Assembly: GCA_020025795.1 (NCBI GenBank)
Contig: JAHHRK010000096.1
Location: 1-5,444, forward strand
From: Faecalibacterium sp.
Lineage (GTDB): Bacteria > Bacillota > Clostridia > Oscillospirales > Ruminococcaceae
Direction: 5' to 3'
Length of the DNA: 5,444 nt
The notes beneath the pieces were generated by a model that saw only the letters and a program-made list of their open reading frames with translations, was not told the DNA's origin and did no database searches. A program made the translations under genes and the position numbers. Positions 1 to 5,444 of the stretch are shown here, piece by piece. How positions within the stretch are numbered: the first letter of the stretch is position 1; the number at the start of each line of letters is the position of its first letter.

Positions 1-257
1 TCTATGCGGCTGGCTGCATACATGGCACACAGTCCAATACCCGCAAATAAAAGCTGTGGCCGAATGTAGGTATACGGATCTCCGCGGCGATACATTCCCA
101 CTGCATAACTGGCACTGAACAGAACAATCAGTCCTGCCGCCACCAGAATCAGCACCAGAATCAGAAACGGTAAATCCATCGGGTGTTGGCGTCCAAGCAA
201 TGTCCCTTCTGGCGCCCGGTGAATATTTTGTTCGTCAGGCAGCTTTGTCTTTTTCAT
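1..257 (-). CDS. FtsW/RodA/SpoVE (SEDS) family peptidoglycan glycosyltransferase, N-terminal part
   Basis: This is the first 85 codons of a gene that continues beyond the left edge. Reading the minus strand from 257 gives MKKTKLPDEQ, a polar cytoplasmic tail of about 30 residues, then a hydrophobic segment (about 29-49) ending in LFSASYAVGMYRRGD. A second hydrophobic segment begins near QLLFAGIGLCAMYAASRI (about 68-85). The pattern DLPFLILVLILV...GLIVLFSASYA...QLLFAGIG is typical of the first two membrane helices of SEDS proteins, closest in feel to FtsW/SpoVE. These proteins polymerise lipid II into glycan strands with a partner class B penicillin-binding protein, at the septum (FtsW, SpoVE) or side wall (RodA). 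An in-frame ATG also exists at 263, but the Shine-Dalgarno run GGGGGAG (270-264) abuts it. GGAG stands 6 bases from the ATG at 257, so 257 is preferred. The gene is transcribed divergently from the dipeptidase gene. Which SEDS subtype it is cannot be decided from this fragment. Confidence 0.85.
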   Translation of the reverse strand, partial: MKKTKLPDEQNIHRAPEGTLLGRQHPMDLPFLILVLILVAAGLIVLFSASYAVGMYRRGDPYTYIRPQLLFAGIGLCAMYAASRI

Positions 258-263
258 CTGCAT

Positions 264-270
264 CTCCCCC
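264..270 (-). promoter_or_regulatory. Ribosome binding site deciding the start of the SEDS gene
   Basis: The minus strand reads GGGGGAG followed by ATGCAGATG. The first ATG (263-261) directly touches the Shine-Dalgarno run, while the second (257-255) is 6 bases from GGAG, a normal spacing. This favours the second start, although initiation at the first would add only two residues (Met-Gln). No convincing promoter hexamer pair was found for this gene between here and about 340; TACACT (284-279) is -10-like but lacks a good -35. Confidence 0.6.
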
Positions 271-340
271 TTCTATGTAGTGTACGCAGCACCTTGTTTT
301 CTTAAACCCAACCCGCTGTAAAAACGCCGTGCAGTTTTGC

Positions 341-368
341 TTGCTTTGTGCGCACAGGCGGATATAAT
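341..368 (+). promoter_or_regulatory. Predicted sigma-A promoter of the dipeptidase-epimerase operon
   Basis: A perfect -10 hexamer TATAAT lies at 363-368. The best -35 is TTGCTT at 341-346, with a 16-base spacer; it keeps only the TTG of the consensus. The same hexamer also occurs at 337-342, but that spacing (20) is too long. Transcription would start near 375, leaving a leader of about 33 bases with the ribosome site. The spacer contains the perfect palindrome TGTGCGCACA (347-356), which could be an operator. Confidence 0.6.
347..356. repeat. 10-bp perfect palindrome in the promoter spacer
   Basis: TGTGCGCACA is its own reverse complement and falls wholly inside the 16-base spacer between the predicted -35 (341-346) and -10 (363-368) boxes. 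A regulator bound here would block RNA polymerase, or could re-set an unusual spacer. No specific regulator family is recognised, and palindromes of this length also occur by chance. Confidence 0.35.
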
Positions 369-394
369 AGAAGCAGTATACACATCAATATTGT

Positions 395-399
395 GGAGG
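395..399 (+). promoter_or_regulatory. Ribosome binding site of the PepV-like dipeptidase
   Basis: GGAGG lies 8 bases upstream of ATG 408. The reading frame stays open back to an ATG-less region and an alternative start near 348, but that start lies upstream of the predicted -10 box and would not be in the transcript. The start at 408 is therefore well supported. Confidence 0.75.
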
Positions 400-407
400 T
401 TACCAAG

Positions 408-1835
408 ATGGATATAAACGCAAGACTGAACGAACTGCAGCCCGAAATGCTGGAAGCTTTGAAAAAGCTGGTCAGCATCAAGAGCGTCGAAGATACCCCC
501 GCACCCGGCGCACCTTATGGTAAAGGCGCTGCTGAATGCCTGAAAGCTGCTTTGGACCTGAGTGCCAAGATGGGCTTCAAGACCTACAACATGGACGGTC
601 ATCTGGGCTGGGCCGAATACGGCGAAGGCGACGAGATGGTTGCCGTCCTGGGTCATCTGGATGTTGTTCCCGAAGGCACCGGCTGGACTAAGTGCAAGCC
701 TTATGAGCCTGTTGTAGCCGATGGCCGCCTGTATGGCCGCGGCACCGTGGACGATAAAGGCCCCGTTGTTTCTGCTCTGTTTGGCCTGAAGGCTCTGGCT
801 GACGAAGGCTGGAAGCCCAGCCGCCGCGTGCGCGTGCTGTTCGGCTGCAACGAAGAAACCGGCTCCGATGACATGAAGTATTATATGGAAAACGGCGGCG
901 AAGTTCCTGTTTGCGGCTTCACCCCGGACGGCAGCTACCCCCTGATTAACGGCGAAAAGGGTATTGCCATCACCACCTATGAAAAGAAACTGGTTCAGCG
1001 CGGCGACTGGAAGCTGCTGTCCATCCACGGCGGCAGTGCCTCCAACATCGTTCCTGCAAAGGCTGTTGCGGAAATCGCCTGCCCGGAAGATGTCTCTGTT
1101 CTGGCTGAGCTGAAATACCCGGAACACGTTCATGTCACTCCCACCGAAACCGGCCTGCACATCGAGGCTGAAGGTGTATCTGCACATGGTTCTCTGCCCG
1201 AAAAGGGTGAAAACGCCATTGGCCGCCTGTGCCTGTTCCTGAAGCAGCTGCCCCTGTCCGGCGATGCTGCGGACGCAATCGCACTGATTGCCGACAAGAT
1301 TGGCATGGACGTACACGGCGAAGGCTTCGGCATCGCACTGGAAGACGAACTGTCCGGTCTGCTCAGCTTCAACCTGGGCGTGATTGACTGCGACGAAGGC
1401 AAGGTTCTGCCTGCACGCCGTGCCGGTGAGCCGGAAGAGTATCAAGGTGCAACTGCTCTGCGTATGACCATCAACTACCGCTGGCCCGTCACCTTCCACT
1501 TTGCAGACTGCGGCCCCAAGCTGAACGCCGCGCTGGAGCAGGCAGGCTGGAAGGTTCTGGACGAGCGCACCGACGAAGCACTGTACTGCCCTGCTGACAG
1601 CGAGCTGGTTCAGAAGCTGCTGGCTGTATACGAAAAGCATACCGGCGACAAGTCCGGCGCAATCTGCATCGGCGGCGGCACCTACGCAAAGTCCATTCCC
1701 AACATTCTGGCCTTTGGCCCCGGATTCCCGGATGAGGAGCTGAAGGAGCACGAGCCGGACGAGTTCATGGATCTGGAGCACTTCTACCTGAACGCTCGCA
1801 TCTACGCCGACGCAATCCGCGCACTGGCTGAGTAA
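408..1835 (+). CDS. pepV: PepV-like dinuclear zinc dipeptidase, peptidase family M20
   Basis: Cytoplasmic dipeptidase of 475 residues, close to the roughly 470 of Lactobacillus PepV. Family hallmarks appear in order: VLGHLDVVPEGTGW (His83 and Asp85), GRGTVDDKGP (Asp115, the likely bridging zinc ligand), FGCNEETGSDD (Glu149 the likely general base, Glu150 a ligand), FTPDGSYP (Asp174), VSAHGSLPEKGENA (His260, in the lid domain), and GGGTYAKSIPNILAFGPGFPDE followed by KEHEPDE (His448, the last ligand). The spacing matches the characterised Lactobacillus delbrueckii enzyme (His87, Asp119, Glu153, Glu154, Asp177, His439) as I recall it, so all metal and catalytic residues appear intact. PepV enzymes cleave a broad range of dipeptides; assignment to one substrate is inference. 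There is no signal peptide or membrane segment. The gene has strongly C/G-ending codons, suggesting good expression. It begins 8 bases after GGAGG and is followed after 18 bases by the epimerase gene, with which it is probably cotranscribed. Confidence 0.93.
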   Translation: MDINARLNELQPEMLEALKKLVSIKSVEDTPAPGAPYGKGAAECLKAALDLSAKMGFKTYNMDGHLGWAEYGEGDEMVAVLGHLDVVPEGTGWTKCKPYEPVVADGRLYGRGTVDDKGPVVSALFGLKALADEGWKPSRRVRVLFGCNEETGSDDMKYYMENGGEVPVCGFTPDGSYPLINGEKGIAITTYEKKLVQRGDWKLLSIHGGSASNIVPAKAVAEIACPEDVSVLAELKYPEHVHVTPTETGLHIEAEGVSAHGSLPEKGENAIGRLCLFLKQLPLSGDAADAIALIADKIGMDVHGEGFGIALEDELSGLLSFNLGVIDCDEGKVLPARRAGEPEEYQGATALRMTINYRWPVTFHFADCGPKLNAALEQAGWKVLDERTDEALYCPADSELVQKLLAVYEKHTGDKSGAICIGGGTYAKSIPNILAFGPGFPDEELKEHEPDEFMDLEHFYLNARIYADAIRALAE

Positions 1836-1840
1836 AAAAA

Positions 1841-1846
1841 GGGGGG
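1841..1846 (+). promoter_or_regulatory. G-run ribosome binding site of the epimerase
   Basis: Six G residues lie 7 bases before ATG 1854, within the 18-base gap after the dipeptidase stop codon. The run is an atypical, purely G Shine-Dalgarno. AGGG and CCCT at the ends of 1840-1853 could form a small four-pair hairpin over it, but the stem is too short to claim regulation. Confidence 0.5.
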
Positions 1847-1853
1847 CATCCCT

Positions 1854-2951
1854 ATGAAAATCACCCAAGTAAGGCTTGGTAAAATCAGTGTGCCGCTGCG
1901 CGTGCCTTTTAAGACGGCCCTGCGCTCCGTTTCCAGCGTGGAAGACGTTGTTGTCGAGCTGCACACGGATACCGGTCATATTGGTTATGGCGAAGCGCCG
2001 CCTACCGGCGTCATTACCGGTGACACTACCGGCGCCATCATTGGTGCCATTCAGGACCACATTGCCCCCACCATTCTGGGCCGAGATGTGGCAGATTTGG
2101 AAAGCATTCTGATTGCCATGAATGGCTGTATCCTGCACAACACCAGTGCAAAAGCCGCCGTCGATATGGCGCTGTACGATTTGTACGGTCAGCTGTACGG
2201 CCTGCCGGTGTATCGGCTTCTGGGCGGCAATCGGACGCAAATCGAAACCGACATCACCATCAGCGTAAACAGCCCCGAAGAAATGGCGAAGGACACCCAG
2301 AACGCCATTGACCGCGGCTATCAGGTACTGAAATGCAAGGTAGGCAAGGAGCCGGAAAAGGATTTGGAGCGACTGCTGGCCATTCGCCGCACCGCAGGTC
2401 CCAACCGAAAAATTCGCATTGATGCCAATCAGGGTTGGAATCCGAAACAGGCTGTGCGCCTGCTGAACCAAATGCAGGAGCATGACTTGGACATTGAATT
2501 CTGCGAGCAGCCTGTGCCCGCCTGGGATCTGGAAGGCTTGAAATATGTCACCGACCATTCTCCTGTTCCCATTCTGGCAGACGAAAGCGTATTCAGTGAC
2601 CGGGATGCGCTGCGTATCATGCAGATGCGTGCCGCTGATTACGTGAATATCAAGCTGATGAAGTGCGGCGGCATTTATAATGCTCTGCACATTGCCAGCG
2701 CCGCCGAAAGCTACGGCGTAGAGTGCATGATTGGCTGTATGCTGGAAGCAAAAATCAGCGTAAATGCTGCTGTGCATCTGGCCTGCGCCAAGCAGATTAT
2801 CACGAAAGTGGATTTGGACGGACCTGTACTTTGCAGCGAAGACCCCATCTTGGGCGGTGCGGTATTCTGCGAAAAAGATATCACCGTCAGCACTGCACCC
2901 GGCATGGGTATCCAGGGTATCCAGCCTGGCAAAATCCAGTATCTGCACTGA
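1854..2951 (+). CDS. Dipeptide epimerase, L-Ala-D/L-Glu epimerase type (enolase superfamily)
   Basis: A 365-residue enolase-superfamily protein of the muconate-lactonizing subgroup. The N-terminal capping domain (about 1-120) contains Arg24, which has a counterpart in Bacillus subtilis YkfB that contacts the substrate. The barrel then shows the KxK catalytic pair in LKCKVG (Lys160, Lys162), metal ligands Asp190 (RIDANQGW), Glu218 (EFCEQP) and Asp243 (LADES), the opposite-face catalytic Lys267 (NIKLMKCGG), and GCMLE on strand seven. The DxD pair DLDGP (Asp320, Asp322) is the mark of dipeptide epimerases, where it binds the dipeptide's amino group. These positions fall within one residue of those I recall for B. 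subtilis L-Ala-D/L-Glu epimerase. The reaction inverts the alpha-carbon of the second residue, allowing reuse of the murein dipeptide L-Ala-D-Glu. Other dipeptide specificities exist in this family, so the exact substrate is not proven. It follows the dipeptidase by 18 bases with no promoter or terminator between, and ends just before a strong terminator. Confidence 0.9.
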   Translation: MKITQVRLGKISVPLRVPFKTALRSVSSVEDVVVELHTDTGHIGYGEAPPTGVITGDTTGAIIGAIQDHIAPTILGRDVADLESILIAMNGCILHNTSAKAAVDMALYDLYGQLYGLPVYRLLGGNRTQIETDITISVNSPEEMAKDTQNAIDRGYQVLKCKVGKEPEKDLERLLAIRRTAGPNRKIRIDANQGWNPKQAVRLLNQMQEHDLDIEFCEQPVPAWDLEGLKYVTDHSPVPILADESVFSDRDALRIMQMRAADYVNIKLMKCGGIYNALHIASAAESYGVECMIGCMLEAKISVNAAVHLACAKQIITKVDLDGPVLCSEDPILGGAVFCEKDITVSTAPGMGIQGIQPGKIQYLH

Positions 2952-2963
2952 TTTTTTCACAAC

Positions 2964-3008
2964 AAAAAAGGAGCATTTCTCTATCGCAGAGAAATGCTCC
3001 TTTTCTTT
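2964..3008. terminator. Bidirectional rho-independent terminator between convergent genes
   Basis: Perfect inverted repeat with 17-base arms: AAAAGGAGCATTTCTCT (2966-2982) and its complement (2988-3004), with a 5-base loop (2983-2987). An A-run precedes the left arm and a T-rich tract (TTTTCTTTT, 3001-3009) ends the right. It can therefore stop the dipeptidase-epimerase transcript on the plus strand and the bioY transcript on the minus strand. It lies 12 to 15 bases beyond the epimerase stop codon and a few bases past the bioY stop codon. Confidence 0.92.
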
Positions 3009-3014
3009 TATATT

Positions 3015-3554
3015 TCAAACCCGCACGAATTTTTTCAGGCGATTGGTCATAAACACCGCCAACATAATTTTCAGGCAATCCGGAATGACAAAGGGAATCA
3101 CGCACCACCCCAGTACCGTTGTCACACCGACTGCACCCGTGGACTTGGTATATATCAGCATAAACCATGCTGTGCCGATTGCGTAGCACACCAAAAGGCC
3201 CAGAAGCATCGACAGCACCAGAACACCCGTGCGCTTGCCAAATGCCTTTTCTATGCCCCACATCAGCAACGCCGAAAATAAAAATCCAAAGATATAGCCG
3301 CCGGTGGTACCAAATAAAGCGCCCAAGCCTCCTTTGAATCCAGAAAATACCGGAAGGCCAACCGCACCCAACAAAATATACACGAACACCGCCAGCGTGC
3401 CGCACTTGCCGCCCAACAAACCAACTGCCAGAAAAACCGCAAAGGTCTGCAAGGTAAATGGAACTGGCCCCGGAATCTGAATCCAGGCACAGACCGCCAT
3501 CAACGCTGCAAAAATGCCGACGTAAACGAGTTCTTTTGTTTTTGTACGATTCAT
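3015..3554 (-). CDS. bioY: BioY, substrate-binding S component of an ECF biotin transporter
   Basis: A 179-residue, very hydrophobic protein with about six membrane helices (roughly 9-25, 33-50, 52-70, 85-103, 111-135 and 148-170), the size and layout of BioY. Recognisable family motifs are IPGPVPFTLQTFAVFL (27-42), GLPVFSGFKGGLGALFGTTGGYIFGF (66-91, key elements GLPVFSG and TGGYIFGF), and IPFVIPDCLKIMLA near the C-terminus (Asp159, Lys162). BioY captures biotin at the membrane and is energised by EcfA/EcfA' ATPases with EcfT. None of these is beside it, so it probably shares a general module encoded elsewhere (group II ECF arrangement), although solitary BioY can have some activity by itself. 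The start at 3554 is preceded by GGAAG at 3566-3562, 7 bases away. The gene is single, with its own promoter after the polC terminator, and converges on the epimerase gene. Confidence 0.95.
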   Translation of the reverse strand: MNRTKTKELVYVGIFAALMAVCAWIQIPGPVPFTLQTFAVFLAVGLLGGKCGTLAVFVYILLGAVGLPVFSGFKGGLGALFGTTGGYIFGFLFSALLMWGIEKAFGKRTGVLVLSMLLGLLVCYAIGTAWFMLIYTKSTGAVGVTTVLGWCVIPFVIPDCLKIMLAVFMTNRLKKFVRV

Positions 3555-3582
3555 TTTCTCACTTCCAACTTTTCTTTTTTAT

Positions 3583-3612
3583 AAAATACAATCTCCCGCC
3601 CTGCATTGTCAA
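3583..3612 (-). promoter_or_regulatory. Predicted promoter of bioY
   Basis: On the minus strand a perfect -35 hexamer TTGACA (3612-3607) is followed after 18 bases by TATTTT (3588-3583), which matches the -10 consensus at four of six positions. Transcription would start near 3576, giving a short leader of about 20 bases. The -35 is embedded in ATTGACAAT (3613-3605), a small interrupted palindrome whose GATTGACAAT extension resembles one half of a BirA operator. A properly spaced second half was not found. Confidence 0.5.
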
Positions 3613-3651
3613 TCGTTTATCAGTTCCGTACAAACTTCTTTTCTTGCTTAT

Positions 3652-3681
3652 AAAAAAGCTCCCTCTTGCAAGGGAGCTTTT
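3652..3681 (-). terminator. Rho-independent terminator of polC
   Basis: The inverted repeat AAAAGCTCCCT (3654-3664) and AGGGAGCTTTT (3671-3681) encloses a 6-base loop. On the minus strand the stem ends in a run of six T residues (3657-3652). It sits 11 bases beyond the polC stop codon and upstream of the bioY promoter, so bioY should be transcribed separately. Because the arms end in A and T runs, weak activity in the other direction is also possible. Confidence 0.88.
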
Positions 3682-3692
3682 CGCTATCATTC

Positions 3693-5444
3693 TCAGAAGA
3701 AGCTGACCTGACTGCTTTCCGGCAGGTCACCCAGTGCGCCAACTTCACGCAATTTATCAATTACGCTGCTGCCCACGCCGGATGCCGCCTGCAATTCTTC
3801 AATGGACAGATATTCCTGACCGTTGATGGTTGCTTTTTCCAGTGCATCAGCTGCAGCGCCGCCAACGCCCTTCATGGCAGAGAACGGCAAGCGTACTTTA
3901 TCGTCCTCAACTACATATTTGCTGGCGTAACTCTTACCCAGTTCAATAGGTAAAAACTCATAGCCGCGTTCCAGCATTTCGTTTACAATCTGCAGCGAAA
4001 CCAGCAAATCTTCGTCCTTGGCAACGCGTTCTTCCTTCGGGCCGCGCAGACGCGCATTGACCTCTTTCATGTGCTGGCGTGCAACGGCCTTGCCGCCCAC
4101 AGCAGCCTCGTAGTCAATGTCGTCGCCACGCACCGTAAAGTACACCGCATAGAAAGCCTGCGGCTTGTAGAGCTTAAACCACATCAGACGAATTGCCGCC
4201 ATCAGGTAAGCCACAGCATGGGCCTTCGGGAACATATACTTGATCTTGCGGCAGGATTCAATGTACCAGTCCGGCACATCATGCTCACGCATTGCTTCTT
4301 CCCAGCCGGGCGCAAAGCCGCCCTTTGCCACACGGCCTTTACGCACGGCCTCCATGATGTCAAACGCCATCTTCGGCTCAAGGCCTTTACGAATCAGGTA
4401 CAACATAATGCTGTCACGGCATCCGATCACCTCTGCAATGGTACAGGTACCATTGCGAATCAGTTCGTCTGCGTTACCGGTCCAAACGTCCGTACCGTGG
4501 GACAGGCCGGAAATCTGGGTCAGCTCCGAAAAGTTCTTGGGCTGTGCGTCCTGCAGCATACCACGAACAAAGTTGGTTCCCATTTCCGGAATACCGAAGG
4601 TGCCGGTCTGGCTGTCGATTTGCTCCGGCGTTACGCCAAGCGCTTCCGGCGAAGTCAAAAGCGAATACACCTTGGGGTCGTTCATGGGAATGCTGTCTAC
4701 CGCAATGCCCGTATACTCTTCAAAGTATTTATAGAAGGTGGGCACATCGTGGCCCAGCTCGTCCAGCTTCAGCAGCGTATCATGCAGATACTTAAATTCA
4801 AAGTGTGTGGTCAAAAGTCCGCCTGCTACGTCGTCCGCCGGGTGCTGGATGGGGCAGAAATCGTAAATTTCATAGGTGTCCGGCACAACGACCATGCCGC
4901 CGGGGTGCTGGCCTGTGGTACGTTTTACGCCGGTACAGCCCAGCGTCAAACGGTTTTCTTCCGCACGGTTGACGGCACGTCCACGCTCTTCCAGGTACTT
5001 TTTCACATAGCCGTAAGCAGTCTTGTCCTGAATACCCGAAACCGTACCTGCCTTGAACACGTTTTCCTTGCCGAACAGTTCCTCCGTGTAACGGTGCACA
5101 TTGCTCTGATATTCGCCGGAGAAGTTCAGGTCGATATCAGGCTCCTTGTCGCCGTAGAAACCCAGGAAGGTTTCGAACGGGATATCGTGTCCGTCCACAA
5201 TCAGCTTTTCGCCGCATTTGGGGCAGGTTTTGTCCGGCAGGTCAAAGCCGTCGTCCACGCTGCCGTCCAGAATAAACTCGCTGTACTTACACTTGGGGCA
5301 GCGGTAATGGGGCGGCAGACTGTTTACTTCCGAAATACCGGAAAAGTGCGCCACAGCAGACGAGCCGACAGAACCACGGCTGCCCACCTGATAGCCGCCT
5401 GCATTGGAGTACGCCACCAGCTTAACCGCAATGACGTACAAAAC
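3693..5444 (-). CDS. polC: DNA polymerase III alpha subunit, Gram-positive PolC type, C-terminal part
   Basis: The last 583 or so codons of replicative polymerase PolC (full length about 1,440 residues). The 5' end, with the OB-fold, PHP and proofreading exonuclease regions, lies past the right edge, so there is no true start in the window. In order are VGSRGSVGSSAVAHFSGISEVN, a four-cysteine zinc module (CPKC at 5302-5291 and CPKC at 5227-5216), PDIDLNFSGEYQ carrying two palm-domain catalytic aspartates (codons near 5138 and 5132), GQHPGGMVVVP, LGVTPEQID, ISGLSHGTDVW, NGTCTIAEVIGCRD and YMFPKAHAVAYLMAAIR. All are conserved in PolC rather than DnaE. The protein ends ESSQVSFF; QVSFF matches the QxS[LF]F sliding-clamp-binding peptide expected at the PolC C-terminus. 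The reading frame is intact, with no frameshift. It is followed by its own terminator, then bioY on the same strand. PolC synthesises the chromosome at the fork in the cytoplasm, usually with DnaE in Firmicutes. Confidence 0.97.
   Translation of the reverse strand, partial: VLYVIAVKLVAYSNAGGYQVGSRGSVGSSAVAHFSGISEVNSLPPHYRCPKCKYSEFILDGSVDDGFDLPDKTCPKCGEKLIVDGHDIPFETFLGFYGDKEPDIDLNFSGEYQSNVHRYTEELFGKENVFKAGTVSGIQDKTAYGYVKKYLEERGRAVNRAEENRLTLGCTGVKRTTGQHPGGMVVVPDTYEIYDFCPIQHPADDVAGGLLTTHFEFKYLHDTLLKLDELGHDVPTFYKYFEEYTGIAVDSIPMNDPKVYSLLTSPEALGVTPEQIDSQTGTFGIPEMGTNFVRGMLQDAQPKNFSELTQISGLSHGTDVWTGNADELIRNGTCTIAEVIGCRDSIMLYLIRKGLEPKMAFDIMEAVRKGRVAKGGFAPGWEEAMREHDVPDWYIESCRKIKYMFPKAHAVAYLMAAIRLMWFKLYKPQAFYAVYFTVRGDDIDYEAAVGGKAVARQHMKEVNARLRGPKEERVAKDEDLLVSLQIVNEMLERGYEFLPIELGKSYASKYVVEDDKVRLPFSAMKGVGGAAADALEKATINGQEYLSIEELQAASGVGSSVIDKLREVGALGDLPESSQVSFF

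Noticed and set aside
348..407. A 20-residue N-terminal extension of the dipeptidase starting at ATG 348.
   Set aside because: It would start upstream of the perfect TATAAT box (363-368), lacks a ribosome site and adds residues not typical of PepV. ATG 408 has GGAGG at good spacing.
273..2960. An 895-codon minus-strand open frame covering both the dipeptidase and the epimerase genes.
   Set aside because: It is codon-for-codon in register with the two well-recognised plus-strand genes and shows no family motif. It is explained by those genes lacking TTA, CTA and TCA codons. It also runs through an intergenic gap and a promoter.
3605..3635. A possible BirA operator (TTTGTACGG ... GATTGACAAT) upstream of bioY.
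   Set aside because: Only the promoter-proximal half resembles the known half-site; the other half matches at about four positions and the spacer is too short. Not strong enough to list as an operator.
3666..3953. Plus-strand open frames opposite polC and bioY (for example 3666-3953, 4240-4734 and 2994-3281).
   Set aside because: They are shadows of strongly conserved minus-strand genes, have no recognisable domains or ribosome sites, and some begin inside terminator hairpins.
5439..5441. A TTG codon near the right edge as a possible start of the minus-strand polymerase gene.
   Set aside because: The conserved PolC sequence continues through it to the window edge (the preceding codon is GTT, Val), and about 850 residues of PolC are still missing. 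It is an internal leucine codon.

Overview
The window looks like an ordinary chromosomal segment of a low-to-mid GC Firmicute, most likely class Clostridia. The strongest evidence is a PolC-type DNA polymerase III alpha subunit, which is largely confined to Firmicutes and relatives. A PepV-type dipeptidase, a SEDS protein of FtsW/SpoVE type and a BioY transporter are consistent with this. Moderate GC with C/G-ending codons suggests a gut Oscillospiraceae-like (Faecalibacterium/Gemmiger-type) lineage, but that is only an impression. I see no phage, insertion sequence, CRISPR, tRNA or rRNA signal.

Layout, left to right. The first 257 bases hold the N-terminus of a minus-strand FtsW/RodA/SpoVE-family gene that runs off the left edge. 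A divergent intergenic region of about 150 bases follows and carries a good promoter for the plus strand. Two plus-strand genes sit 18 bases apart and probably form one operon: a PepV-like M20 dipeptidase (408-1835) and an L-Ala-D/L-Glu-type dipeptide epimerase of the enolase superfamily (1854-2951). A near-perfect bidirectional hairpin terminator (about 2964-3008) separates this operon from a convergent minus-strand bioY (3015-3554). BioY has its own promoter, and upstream of it a minus-strand terminator (3652-3681) ends polC. The 3' part of polC, about 583 codons, fills the rest of the window and runs off the right edge.

How the genes relate. The epimerase and dipeptidase make a coherent salvage pair: the epimerase converts L-Ala-D-Glu, a peptidoglycan dipeptide, to L-Ala-L-Glu, and a broad dipeptidase can then hydrolyse the all-L product. 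The divergent gene is a peptidoglycan polymerase, so the left half has a loose cell-wall theme. bioY (biotin uptake) and polC (replication) are unrelated to each other and are separated by a terminator. I found no convincing new system. The most useful leads are the dipeptide salvage pair and a 10-bp palindrome lying inside the spacer of its promoter.
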